Origin: Salinicola salarius
GTDB lineage: Bacteria > Pseudomonadota > Gammaproteobacteria > Pseudomonadales > Halomonadaceae
Direction of reading: 5' to 3'
Assembly: GCF_002179555.1 (NCBI RefSeq)
Contig: NZ_NHOU01000007.1
Location: forward strand, 1 to 64,000
DNA length: 64,000 nucleotides
The notes under the pieces were generated by a model. That model was not told where the DNA came from, searched no databases, and saw nothing but the letters and a program-made list of their open reading frames with translations. Shown here in pieces: positions 1 through 7,370 of this stretch; position 1 is the stretch's first letter, and each line of letters starts with the position of its first letter. The position numbers were made by a program, and so were the translations under genes.

Positions 1-4
1 ACCG

Positions 5-943
5 TCATCCACCAGATTTGACAATAACTCCAGTCATCCGATCAACAGCGGCAATGAAGGCAGCGCAAGTAGACATGCTCCAATCGATGGGCGCTGCAGT
101 GTCGGGTTGCTCACGTTTCAACCAAAGACCAGTTCTCAGGAGAAAACTGTAATTACTTTCACGTGTGTGGGGACGTAAGGTGGATGTATCACGCCAGCGA
201 CGACACCACATTACCCAAGCTGGGTCGATGCCTTCGATGCTTTTTTCTCGCCAACTGATATAGCCTCGCATACGAATAGGTTTCGACAGGATGCCCATTG
301 CAGCTAGTCCGTGAGATACCTTTCCAATCGATCTCGCAACACCTTCGCTTCGATGCTGCTGACCCTTCAAAAGCAGTTCCTCAGTGAATGTCTCCAGTCG
401 CGGATCGCCATTTTCCAGCATCAATGTGCCCAGTACGCTGGAAAGGAACTGTTCAAGATGAAGCGCAGCATAACCTAGCGATCTCAACGCTCGGCTTAAT
501 CGAACGTGCTCATGTCTGAATACTTCATGGCCAAAGATAAAAGAGGCGTATGTCGCCGGGTGCCGGAATTTATCAAGGCGCTGTGGTACTCGAAAACCGC
601 CAAGGTGATAGGCAACAGAAGCAAGGTAAGGTCGTGATCCTGCTTTGCTAATGAGTAAAGTCAGCCACTGTGACTCAGTCCAAAGCCAGTGGGGTTTGCC
701 AGTCTTGCTGATATTCCAGAGAATGGCTGCCACCGAAATGATTGCTAAACGCATGGAAACCCCACTGTGAGTCGCCAGGTCAATGAGCGGTCTCATGAGT
801 CCGGGTATCTCCGATTGTAGATAGCACCAGTCCGAACGGTAAGAACGATTGGAAAGTATGGTCAGTTCCAGATTCGATAGAGTAGTTTGACGTTCGTATT
901 GACTCACATCGAATGGAATATAGTCGGCGGAAGAGGTGTTCAT
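5..943 (-). CDS. N-terminal part of a large transposon-type tyrosine recombinase (possibly broken)
   Basis: A 312-residue frame that starts with an ATGA overlap on the upstream recombinase, so the two were translated together. The last ~60 residues (RTGLWLKREQPD, then CAAFIAAVDRM) look like the start of the SAM-like core-binding domain of phage/transposon integrases. No catalytic R..HxxR..Y domain is present in this frame. The stop lies four bases from the window edge, so either a nonsense or frameshift cuts the protein just as the core domain begins, or this is a naturally short third partner protein. The layout of a small recombinase followed by a large one recalls Tn554-type TnpA/TnpB and the recombinase-trio elements. 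Base composition is clearly more AT-rich than the rest of the window, consistent with transfer. The family call is tentative. Confidence 0.5.
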   Translation of the reverse strand: MNTSSADYIPFDVSQYERQTTLSNLELTILSNRSYRSDWCYLQSEIPGLMRPLIDLATHSGVSMRLAIISVAAILWNISKTGKPHWLWTESQWLTLLISKAGSRPYLASVAYHLGGFRVPQRLDKFRHPATYASFIFGHEVFRHEHVRLSRALRSLGYAALHLEQFLSSVLGTLMLENGDPRLETFTEELLLKGQQHRSEGVARSIGKVSHGLAAMGILSKPIRMRGYISWREKSIEGIDPAWVMWCRRWRDTSTLRPHTRESNYSFLLRTGLWLKREQPDTAAPIDWSMSTCAAFIAAVDRMTGVIVKSGG

Positions 944-1302
944 TGTGATACCTCATTCTCGAAGAGTTCACAAAAAATCCGAGCATCTAGGCTGCTTACA
1001 GAGTGCGACATCTTTGCAGTTAAGTCTGCTCCCGATAGATGGAGGTAAGCCAACGTGGTTTTGGGATCGCGATGTCCTGCATAGGTGGTTAATTCATGAA
1101 GCTTCCAGCCGGCCCGGGCCAGATGGGTCAGACGAAGATGACGAAAGGTATGAGTGCTAATGTGCGATAGTTGTGCCTTCTTTGCCCAGCCTTCAACTGT
1201 TTTGCTCCACGTCCAATGAGTCAATGATGAGCCACGATTGCGGTCCGATTCTGATCGAAACAGCGAACCACTTGACCAGCCGGCACGGCGAAGGACATGC
1301 AT
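940..1302 (-). pseudogene. 5'-truncated tyrosine recombinase/integrase (catalytic C-terminus only)
   Basis: About 120 residues remain of a tyrosine recombinase. The catalytic box HTFRHLRLTHLARAG (HxxR), the following YAGHRDPKTTLAYLHLSG (second His and likely nucleophile Tyr) and the upstream FRSESDRNRG strand are all visible. The N-terminal core-binding half and the first catalytic Arg are missing. The frame runs back only to about position 1300, where the opposite strand abruptly becomes hydantoinase coding sequence, so the gene was cut by recombination or insertion. It is translationally coupled (ATGA) to the next recombinase frame. It is probably non-functional as it stands. Confidence 0.75.
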
Positions 1303-1307
1303 ATGCT

Positions 1308-1634
1308 CGATTAATACTCACATCTACCAATGCCGCCAAGATGTATGGTTTGTACCCACGCAAAGGCAGCATCGCAATCGGGGCGGATGCTGACCTGGTC
1401 ATCTGGAATGAAGGCGACCCGGTACGGGTTACCAACGACATGTTGCATCACAACGTTGATTACACCCCCTATGAAGGCATGCAGCTAAGTGCATGGCCTG
1501 CAGTAACGCTGGCACGAGGCGAGGTCGTCTGGGACGGCGAACCAAGGGCTAAGCCGGGGCATGGGAAGTTTTTAACCTGCGAAAGGCCTGTTCCCGCTCA
1601 ATCCCGTCGTCGTCAAAATGAACTGCCGCTATGA
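1308..1634 (+). pseudogene. C-terminal remnant of D-hydantoinase/dihydropyrimidinase
   Basis: Roughly 108 residues match the end of the hydantoinase/dihydropyrimidinase (cyclic amidohydrolase) family. The signature LYPRKGSIAIGADADLVIW, the MLHHNVDYTPYEGM segment and the closing RGEVVWDGE strand are all recognisable. The metal-binding TIM-barrel portion is absent: homology begins abruptly near 1308 at the recombinase junction, so no activity is expected. The stop overlaps the start of the next gene as ATGA, showing that this was the upstream member of an operon with the hydratase. Pyrimidine, hydantoin or imide degradation is the likely original context. Confidence 0.75.
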
Positions 1635-2419
1635 ATGGCACGACCGAGGTAGCAGCGGCATTGCTTCATGCTTGGCGAGAGCGGCGAAATTTGCCGCATG
1701 ATGGGCTCGGTTTGATGACCGAAACCGACGCTTATCGGGTTCAGCAAATCGTCGCCTCGGAGCTTGGTTGGTTCAGTGAGTCTTCGGTGACAGCCTGGAA
1801 GCTTGGTGGAAGCCCAGGGAAGTTGGTCAGCGCCGCGCGTGTCCCGAGCCGCGCAATTCATCTATCAGGTTGGGAGGTTCCTGATGGCTATTGCAACCGG
1901 TTCGGAATCGAGGGTGAACTGATCGTACAACTTGGACGAGATGTCGATGGCGATGTCGATCGCGCGGCAGTATATGAAGCGATCGAAGCATGGCAGGTCG
2001 GGATTGAGTTGTGCGATACGCGTTTTCAAAATGGTGAGCGAGCTCATCCATTGCTTCGTCTGGCCGACCAACAACTCAACCGCGCGTTGGTTTTAGGGGA
2101 AATAATCCACCCTCCCGCAGACTGGTCGGAGCAGGCTGTCGAGGTTTGGGTAGATGGGAGACTGCAGATCTCCGGTATTGGAAGCCATCCCTTCACGGAC
2201 CCCTTGGCTTCGATACCATGGTTGGCGAGGCATGCAGCGACTCAGAACCGGCCATTGAAAGCTGGTGATTTGTTCGCCACAGGAAGCTGGACAGGCCTGC
2301 TTTGGGCCCGGCCAGGCGCAAATGTGAAAGTTGCGTTTCCAGTCTTAGGAGAGGTGTTGCTCTCAACCGGCCCGCTTAGAAACGATTTGAAGATGCCACC
2401 CTTGATTTCATGGGGTTGA
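1631..2419 (+). CDS. 2-keto-4-pentenoate hydratase / fumarylacetoacetate hydrolase-fold protein
   Basis: A 262-residue member of the MhpD-type hydratase branch of the FAH superfamily, which adds water to 2-hydroxydienoates in meta-cleavage pathways, or decarboxylates oxo-acids, using a divalent metal. Visible family landmarks are AWKLGG (~residue 55), GIEGELIVQLGRD with a metal-ligand Glu, GIELCDTRF, and GDLFATGSWTG near the C-terminus. Length is normal for the family. Start is fixed by the ATGA overlap with the truncated hydantoinase. Because its upstream partner and promoter were removed by the rearrangement, expression now depends on whatever reads through from the recombinase junction. 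The exact substrate cannot be told. Confidence 0.75.
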   Translation: MNGTTEVAAALLHAWRERRNLPHDGLGLMTETDAYRVQQIVASELGWFSESSVTAWKLGGSPGKLVSAARVPSRAIHLSGWEVPDGYCNRFGIEGELIVQLGRDVDGDVDRAAVYEAIEAWQVGIELCDTRFQNGERAHPLLRLADQQLNRALVLGEIIHPPADWSEQAVEVWVDGRLQISGIGSHPFTDPLASIPWLARHAATQNRPLKAGDLFATGSWTGLLWARPGANVKVAFPVLGEVLLSTGPLRNDLKMPPLISWG

Positions 2420-2822
2420 ATCACGATGTTCATACAAACACGGTGAGTTATGGCGAATTGCGCAATCTGATGACGGAGCTGCGCGACAGCTTCTGAAGGT
2501 GAGGCGAGCAGGCTCGCCTCTGGTTTTTCGGACAGCCCGTTTTCGGCCGATTCTGTTGAAAAAGTAGCTGTTTCCCCATGCCGCCGGTAAAGCTCTTTCA
2601 CCGGCACACCGGCCCCTGCCTGCTTGAGAAGTCGAAAATCTGTTCTCCCGTAAAATGCTTTTCACTGCCGTCTCCCGCTCGGAAAACGGACTCCACTAAC
2701 TTCAGCTTGGGACTGAAATCGGGGAGCAGGTCACTTGCTACTTCAATCGCGTGTTATTAAAGAATCGAATTTATGAAAAAGTCTCCTCCAATACACATGA
2801 AGTCACCTTGTAAAAATAATTT
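2420..2822. other. Non-coding/eroded stretch between hydratase and IS21 remnant
   Basis: No credible gene is seen. Around 2537-2575 is a TTCGGCCGATTCTGTTGAAAA-type stretch that resembles the outer end of other insertion sequences, but no partner end or transposase was found. The right part (2690-2830) is noticeably AT-rich and ends in a perfect hairpin at the IS remnant boundary. Confidence 0.4.
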
Positions 2823-2827
2823 TTACA
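2809..2827. repeat. Perfect AT-rich inverted repeat at IS remnant edge
   Basis: Arms TGTAAAAA and TTTTTACA (8 bp each) are separated by TAA. It lies ~20 bp outside the point where IS21 transposase homology stops, so it may mark an old insertion or deletion end, or act as a terminator read in either direction. Confidence 0.5.
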
Positions 2828-2846
2828 GCAGTGTTCTATTGGATGA

Positions 2847-3496
2847 TTTGCTCACCGCGCTGCGCAGGTTGTCCGGCACCACGATCTCCGGCACGCCGCC
2901 GAGGAAGGCGAAGCAACGGGTGTGCGAGCCCAGCCAGTCCGGCAGTTGCTGCGACCAGGTGGCTTCGGCGAAGGTGTAGCCGGACGCACCAAGCACCGCG
3001 ACGAACATCTGCTCCTGGCGGATCTCGCCGCTATGGCGGTCGATCACCGGCACCGTCTGGCCAGCTTAGTCGACGGATAGCTTCTCGCCGACGCGGTGCT
3101 CCTGACGCATCACCACGTCCAGCTTGCTCTGCCAGACTCGGTAATTTTCGCAGAACCAGCTGTACCGGAAGCCCTGCGGCTGGCTCAGGCGGTACTCCTG
3201 CCAGAGCAGCGCCAGGGTTACGCCGGGGCGGCGCAGTTCGGCATGCACCCATGCCCAATCGGGCAGGGGCCGCTGCTCACTGGCAACCGCAGGGGCCGGC
3301 GGGAACAGTTGCTACTCCAACTCGGCATTCGACAACGAACAGGGCCAGGTGAGACCGCTGGTGGCAAAGCGGCAGAGATAATCACCGGCACTGCTGTGGC
3401 TAATGCCCAGGCTGCGGGCGATCTTGCGCACGGACAGGCCTCAGTCGAACTGAGGCGCAACATCTCTCGGATTTTACGCATGGATAAACGCTCCAC
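2847..3496 (-). pseudogene. istA: Decayed IS21-family transposase istA
   Basis: Three pieces of one IstA transposase can be read on the minus strand. The N-terminus MERLSMRKIREMLRL begins at 3496. After a one-base frame change and a TGA comes GLSVRKIARSLGISHSSAGD, the HTH. Then comes an ~60-residue piece ending EHRVGEKLSVD, a TAA at 3066-3068 where the family has a Tyr codon, and [15 protein letters not shown] through [18 protein letters not shown] of the DDE core. Homology stops near 2848, so the C-terminal half and the istB ATPase gene are lost. At least three inactivating lesions plus truncation make this a dead element. Confidence 0.85.
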
Positions 3497-3564
3497 GGCG
3501 ACCTCTTCGCTTTGAAAAAGAGGCCGATGGTAGCGAAATCCTGCGTAGCTGCCTGCCAGAAAAG

Positions 3565-3632
3565 TGTCCGGTTGGCCGTAGAATCACTGTCCGGATGTGC
3601 GTGGAATGGGTGTCCGAGTTAGCATGGAGTCC
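3565..3632. repeat. Multiple terminal repeats of the IS21 remnant
   Basis: Three imperfect repeats beginning TGTCCG start at 3565, 3588 and 3611, exactly 23 bp apart; the first two share the TGTCCGG...CGT(A/G)GAAT pattern. IS21-family elements carry such repeated transposase-binding sites at their ends. The position just upstream of the istA start identifies this as the promoter-proximal terminus. No matching opposite terminus was found. Confidence 0.7.
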
Positions 3633-3874
3633 GCTATTTTGCAGAGCCTCCGCGCCGCGTCAGCCGCAGCCCGAGGACTTCATCCGCGGCGACCGCCTGG
3701 TGGGTGTACGAGCGCGTCGCCCAGGGGATGGCGGCTGCGCAGAAGTCCGGGGTGTTGGAACTGGGTGGGCTTCGTGACCGACCCGGGCAGCGACCAAGGT
3801 GAGCCGAAAGACACCCCCATGAAACTGCATCGGCACGCCCGCTGACGCTGGCGTGTCATCGTCGGCTGCACCGA
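3633..3874. other. Unrecognised degraded sequence between IS end and pdxA stub
   Basis: Short frames on the plus strand (for example WWVYERVAQGMAAAQKSGV and WVGFVTDPGSDQGEPKDTPM) look protein-like but lie in different frames with stops between. This suggests a frameshifted remnant of an unidentified gene. On the minus strand the pdxA-like frame may continue briefly after a frame change. No function is assigned. Confidence 0.3.
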
Positions 3875-4072
3875 TCACGGACACCAGCATGTGTGAGCGC
3901 CTTCGTCGAAGATTCGACGATCACCGATGATGACCAGGCGCGCGGCACGGTTGACGGCGTCGTCCGCTGCCAGTTTTGCCGTCAACTCGGCGCTGATGCC
4001 GGCAGGGTCGCCCATGGCCAGGGCGATGATCGGCAGCTCGGATACGTCGTGACGCGGGGGGGAAAGAGCCAT
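3875..4072 (-). pseudogene. N-terminal stub of a PdxA2-type 4-phosphate-acid dehydrogenase
   Basis: The first ~55 residues match the PdxA family (NAD-dependent dehydrogenases acting on 4-hydroxythreonine-4-phosphate or four-carbon acid-sugar phosphates). LPIIALAMGDPAGIS is the diagnostic N-terminal motif, followed by ELTAKLAADDAV and ARLVIIGDRRIF. The frame breaks at GAH and a stop follows; the metal-binding and catalytic residues are gone, against ~330 residues in intact proteins. A good ribosome site (GAGGAG) precedes the ATG. It is divergent from a GntR/FCD regulator, a common arrangement for PdxA2/DUF1537-type acid-sugar catabolism, so the cluster has been destroyed by the neighbouring IS. 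Confidence 0.75.
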
Positions 4073-4146
4073 GGTGTCTCCTCATCGTGGGGAGCAGCAC
4101 TTCGTGGGAAGCACTCGCTTGAGGAGGAGATTGCGCTCAAATCTAA

Positions 4147-4158
4147 AATGTATACATT
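4147..4158. promoter_or_regulatory. Palindromic operator candidate for the GntR/FCD regulator
   Basis: AATGTATACATT is a perfect 12-bp palindrome in the divergent region between the pdxA stub and the regulator. Its core TGTATACA fits the TnGTnnnACnA style of sites bound by FadR/FCD-type GntR proteins, so it is probably the autoregulatory and target site. Confidence 0.5.
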
Positions 4159-4297
4159 ATACGTTGGTATGGAGGCAGAAATTGGTCAGGGCGCAGTATG
4201 ATGGCTTCAGACTTTTCGCGGAGGCGTCCTTCATTGAGCGCTTCCAAGCTGAATCGATACATTCCATGCATCAATTTCAACTACTGGTCTGACATTC

Positions 4298-4981
4298 ATG
4301 AAGAAGACAACCGTGTCCGCCACGTCATCGCCTCGATCCGCGATTGCCCGGCATTCGCTTCATGATGCGATTACCAGCCACCTTCGTGACATGATCATCG
4401 AGGGGGAGCTTGAACCGGGTAAGCGCATCTACGAAGGCCCGTTGTGCGAGCGTCTTGGCGTATCGCGGACCCCCCTGCGGGAAGCGCTGCGCTATCTGGC
4501 CAGCGAGGGCCTGGTTGAGCTGACACCACAGCGTGGCGCCTCGGTTCGCCGCTTTTCGGCCAAGGACATTCAAGACATGCTCGTGTTGATTCGCGCGCTC
4601 GAGGAGCTGGCGGGGCGCCTGGCCTGTATCGAAGCGAGCGACGAGGAGATCGCCGAGGTGCGAAAGCTTCACGACGACATGCTGGATTACTATCGGGAGG
4701 AAAATCGGCTCGATTACTACAAGACCAATCAGCGTATCCACTCTGCCATCGCGGCGTTGAGTCATAACGAGTCGCTGATTCAGGTTCATGCCTCGCTGCA
4801 ATCAAAGCTCAAGCGCGTACGGTTCATCGGACACGAAGGGCGGGAAAAGTGGGCGGCGGCGGTCGCCGAGCATGAGTCGATGATCAAGGCCCTCGAGGGG
4901 AGAAATGCGCCAGCGCTGGTTAATGCGCTGAGCGAACACCTCGAACATGCCTGGGAGCGAGTGCGTGATGTCGTGTCGTAA
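4298..4981 (+). CDS. GntR-family transcriptional regulator, FCD (FadR) subfamily
   Basis: A 227-residue regulator. Residues ~20-85 are the winged-helix GntR domain (LRDMIIEGELEPGKRIYE, LGVSRTPLREALRYLASEGL, the classic recognition helix). Residues ~95-220 form the all-alpha FCD ligand domain, with the metal-binding pattern carried by IHSAIAALSHN and the C-terminal HLEHAW. Such proteins repress sugar-acid or carboxylate catabolic operons until a ligand binds. The natural target, the divergent pdxA2-type gene, survives only as a stub, so the regulator may be an orphan or act elsewhere. A palindrome at 4147-4158 is the likely operator. No strong ribosome site is seen before the ATG. Confidence 0.88.
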   Translation: MKKTTVSATSSPRSAIARHSLHDAITSHLRDMIIEGELEPGKRIYEGPLCERLGVSRTPLREALRYLASEGLVELTPQRGASVRRFSAKDIQDMLVLIRALEELAGRLACIEASDEEIAEVRKLHDDMLDYYREENRLDYYKTNQRIHSAIAALSHNESLIQVHASLQSKLKRVRFIGHEGREKWAAAVAEHESMIKALEGRNAPALVNALSEHLEHAWERVRDVVS

Positions 4982-5384
4982 TCGCGGCCAAAGGGTTAAG
5001 GAGGGGATTTCCGACATCCATATACTCATAAACCAACTTGCATTGTCGGCAATCTCTTACACGAAAATCAGATCTTAGATCTATTTACTTCCAAGCCGTG
5101 GCGCTATGATTTTGGTCCGTTGTAGATCCTTGGGCTCCCCCCGACTTCGGTCGGGGGTTTTTATACCAGGAACTGACCTCCATTTTTTTCAGTCGTCAGC
5201 CAGCTGGCCAGAAAATTTAGCCCAGACGGCGCTTTCGACTATTCGGATTTGTCGGTACAAAAGTTACCTCTAAATTAGATATGTTATTTAACACAGGATA
5301 ATTTATTTTGGGTGAGCGGGGTTTAACGGGCTCATGGGTTGGCAACGAAGCTTATTGGCCGGGTAAAGTCATCCATAACTGAAG
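4982..5384. other. Intergenic region after gntR
   Basis: No protein-coding gene is supported. It contains the strong UUCG terminator at 5138-5162 and an AT-rich stretch (5250-5310) that may hold the promoter of the downstream small RNA. No clear GacA-type box or sigma-70 pair was identified. Confidence 0.4.
5138..5164 (+). terminator. Rho-independent terminator with UUCG tetraloop
   Basis: CCCCCGAC-TTCG-GTCGGGGG followed by TTTTTAT. The 8-bp stem and stable tetraloop make this a strong terminator for gntR or for a short RNA started in the 150 bases after it. Confidence 0.85.
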
Positions 5385-5612
5385 CGGATAGATTGAAGAA
5401 TAGCGGTAACAGCCGCATTCAGGGATAGCGGCATTGAAGCGATCTATTGGATAGATCGCCTTTACTTTCTTTCAAGGATGGCGGTAGAGGAACCCGTGAA
5501 GGAAGACGGAGCCATGGAAGCGGTACAGAGCAGTCCGCGACTTTCAGCAAGTTAGGCGTGTGCTGATCGAAAGCCCGGCCGGCCAGCGATGATCGGTCGG
5601 GCTTTCTCTTGT
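5385..5612 (+). ncRNA. Candidate CsrB/RsmZ-type regulatory sRNA
   Basis: Between a GntR gene and tRNA-Gly lies ~220 bases with no ORF. They hold about eight GGA triplets in 150 bases, several in AGGGA/AAGGA form (near 5390, 5421, 5453, 5476 and four more up to 5520), and end in a strong intrinsic terminator (9-bp stem, 5569-5577 pairing with 5598-5606). Repeated single-stranded GGA motifs ending in a terminator are the hallmark of RNAs that sequester CsrA/RsmA. The 5' end is a guess, because no convincing promoter or GacA box was found. It could instead be another structured sRNA. Confidence 0.42.
5569..5612 (+). terminator. Rho-independent terminator of the candidate sRNA
   Basis: GAAAGCCCG at 5569-5577 pairs with CGGGCTTTC at 5598-5606, with extra pairing inside (CCGGCC region), followed by a T-containing tail TCTTG. 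Confidence 0.75.
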
Positions 5613-5698
5613 CTGATGGGGAGAGCCCATCCTGGGTATCACTACTGGCATGGAGAAGCTTGCAAGTCTAAGTGGTTGGATTTACTATCAAAACCGTT

Positions 5699-5772
5699 GC
5701 GGGTGTAGCTCAATGGTAGAGCAGAAGCTTCCCAAGCTTAAGACGAGGGTTCGATTCCCTTCACCCGCTCCA
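5699..5772 (+). tRNA. tRNA-Gly (anticodon CCC)
   Basis: A complete cloverleaf: acceptor GCGGGTG pairs with CACCCGC, D-arm GCTC...GAGC, anticodon loop TTCCCAA giving CCC, T-arm GAGGG-TTCGATT-CCCTT, and an encoded TCCA end. It closely resembles the enterobacterial tRNA-Gly(CCC). The top pair of the anticodon stem is a G-A mismatch. The isotype reads GGG glycine codons. A 7-bp hairpin (5812-5832) about 40 bases downstream may end the transcript. Confidence 0.95.
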
Positions 5773-5947
5773 TCCTTGTTTATCCGTCACCTTATCTTAT
5801 TGCTTATAAATGATTGTTTATAAAGAACAATCGTGATCTTTTGCTCCGCTTGGCCCAGCTTAGGCGCCGGATGGCAGACGAGGCAACGCGAATCTACAGT
5901 AGATCCGCTACGCTGATGAGGACAGCTCAGAAAAAGGAGACGTCCTC

Positions 5948-6175
5948 ATGGCAGAAGCCCTTACCAAATGCCCGAAATGTGGTAACGAAACGCTTGATGT
6001 TCCCTCTGGCGATGCACCGGATCAGGAGGTTCGTTGTACGTCCTGCGGTGCCGTCGTTGGTAAGAGATCGGACTTTACCAGTGACATGCAGAAGCGAGAG
6101 GAGGCTTTCGTCAAGGAAGAGGTTGCAGACAAAGTCGATAGATCGCTTCCGGGCAGCGATACGACGAAAAAGTAA
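5948..6175 (+). CDS. Small zinc-ribbon protein (ECs_2282-like)
   Basis: A 75-residue protein with two CxxC knuckles, CPKCGN near residue 8 and CTSCGAVVGK near residue 30, that would bind one zinc ion. The C-terminal half is charged and helical, ending DTTKK. Similar small putative zinc-binding proteins occur in many proteobacteria with no established role. A good ribosome site (AAAAAGGAG) precedes the ATG. It faces the next minus-strand gene across a shared hairpin. Confidence 0.75.
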   Translation: MAEALTKCPKCGNETLDVPSGDAPDQEVRCTSCGAVVGKRSDFTSDMQKREEAFVKEEVADKVDRSLPGSDTTKK

Positions 6176-6207
6176 ACATTGACTCGTGAGCGGTGATCAA
6201 GATCAAT

Positions 6208-6232
6208 AACGCCACTCTCCAGGAGTGGCGTT
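6208..6232. terminator. Bidirectional hairpin terminator
   Basis: AACGCCACTC and GAGTGGCGTT form a perfect 10-bp stem with a 5-base loop between two convergent genes. There is little T-run on the plus strand. Confidence 0.6.
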
Positions 6233-6247
6233 GTCGGTCACTTCCTG

Positions 6248-6577
6248 TCATTCATGCCTGGGGCGGCCTTGCGGTCCTATCGGATTTTTGAGCGCCAGGC
6301 GAATGGCATTGTCTCTATCAAAGCCTTGGTCGGTCAATTTCTTTACCCGCGTCTTGAGTGTGCCTAGAGGCATCCCGTGTTGTTCGGCGAGAGCTGCCAG
6401 ACTTTTCTTATCAGAGGTTATCCTTTTTTTTATGAGAGGCTCCACTCGATCCTTCACCATCATCCTCATTACGACCTCATTGTCAGCCATTTGCGATACG
6501 CAATATCTCCTATTACGCATTGATATATAAACGGCAGGAGGCCAAGAAAATTTAGGCTTTATATGACTATCAGACAA
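6248..6577 (-). CDS. Small hypothetical protein with HTH-like C-terminus
   Basis: Up to 109 residues. The likely translated part begins at MADNEVVM or MRMMVKDRV (residues 30-38), since the preceding 30 residues are low in coding character. The C-terminal 60 residues contain a helix-turn-helix-like pattern (LAALAEQHGMPLGTLKTRVKKL), reminiscent of sigma-region-4 or resolvase-type helices, ending in a basic tail. I do not recognise the family. It belongs to the cluster of very small genes between 5.9 and 8.6 kb, where DNA binding is plausible but unproven. Confidence 0.5.
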   Translation of the reverse strand: MSDSHIKPKFSWPPAVYISMRNRRYCVSQMADNEVVMRMMVKDRVEPLIKKRITSDKKSLAALAEQHGMPLGTLKTRVKKLTDQGFDRDNAIRLALKNPIGPQGRPRHE

Positions 6578-6828
6578 ACTTATTCAGTATTGTCTTCGAT
6601 GGACGGCTTCTCGAGGCCCAATCAAGGAGCTTGGCCTTGTTATTTGGCTTATTTGGAAGAACTCATACGGCGCTGCTGAGGTCACTGACTCCTGGAAACA
6701 GAGTCGAAGAGAGGCTAGATAGCATCGATTAGAGAGCGTGTCATGAAATTGAGCGGTGAGGCGGTGGCCTAAGGCAGGGTGGCGGTTGTTCGCGAGACGC
6801 CACAGCCGCCACGATCCTGCGAGGAGCT

Positions 6829-6978
6829 TTAGCGGGGATTACGATCCGAGCCGGGTTTCGGACCGTTTTTACGCTGTTGGTACTTGTCATAGGCTTGTTT
6901 GGCCGTGCGTTTGGCTTTTTCCCGGTTCTCCGGCTTTCTTAGCCAGCTGGCGATGGCCGCGCCGATCATCTTCTTCAT
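6829..6978 (-). CDS. Very small basic protein of unknown function
   Basis: Start chosen at the ATG preceded by AGGAGGATGAC (a near-perfect ribosome site), giving 49 residues: a short hydrophobic N-terminal stretch (MKKMIGAAIASWL), then a strongly basic helix (REKAKRTAKQAYDKYQQRK). Longer frames upstream lack a ribosome site. It may be membrane-surface or nucleic-acid associated, and no family is recognised. Neighbouring small genes are similarly orphan and most have strong ribosome sites, suggesting that they are really expressed. Confidence 0.55.
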   Translation of the reverse strand: MKKMIGAAIASWLRKPENREKAKRTAKQAYDKYQQRKNGPKPGSDRNPR

Positions 6979-7049
6979 GTCATCCTCCTGATTCGGAGTG
7001 GTCGAAACACCGGTGCGTTGTTGCAGGATCCCATCTGCGGGAGCCTGGC

Positions 7050-7247
7050 TCAATCGACGCTCCCGATGGGTGACGTGTCATTACCGTTGAGGCGTTCGGC
7101 CTCCATCTCGGCCTCCTCCGAAAACGCATGGCGGGAATGGATCCAGCGGTCATCGCCGCTTTCGTCATAGCGGCTGTCGACGACCAGCCATTCAGGAGCT
7201 TGTTGCGTTTCGTTGATGTCGGAATGACGCACGACGAATGAGTTCAC
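7050..7247 (-). CDS. Small acidic hypothetical protein
   Basis: A 65-residue protein starting at GTG behind GACAGGGAGATTCC. It is rich in acidic residues and Trp, with the compact stretch PEWLVVDSRYDESGDDRW. No signal peptide, membrane segment or known motif is seen. It reads in the same direction as the 49-residue gene downstream with ~70 bases between them, so the two could share a transcript. Confidence 0.5.
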   Translation of the reverse strand: MNSFVVRHSDINETQQAPEWLVVDSRYDESGDDRWIHSRHAFSEEAEMEAERLNGNDTSPIGSVD

Positions 7248-7332
7248 GGAATCTCCCTGTCTTGACCGCGTTCTGTCTTGATGATGGCGTCAATCTTGGC
7301 AGCTATCCTGCTGATGCGACACCGTTGACATC

Positions 7333-7354
7333 GAAAAGGGGCCGAGGCCCCTTT
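7333..7354 (-). terminator. Terminator of the acidic secreted protein gene
   Basis: AAAGGGGCC-GA-GGCCCCTTT; on the minus strand the stem is followed by TTTTC, placing it just downstream of the 7371-7691 gene. Confidence 0.65.
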
Positions 7355-7370
7355 GGCTCGCCCCGCAGGG

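Noticed and set aside
3893-4201. Plus-strand frame across the pdxA stub and operator
   Set aside because: It overlaps clear minus-strand PdxA coding sequence, has no ribosome site and shows no recognisable protein.
5699-5772. tRNA-Gly as the attachment site of the left-hand element
   Set aside because: No duplicated 3' tRNA end was found near the recombinase, IS remnant or elsewhere in the window.
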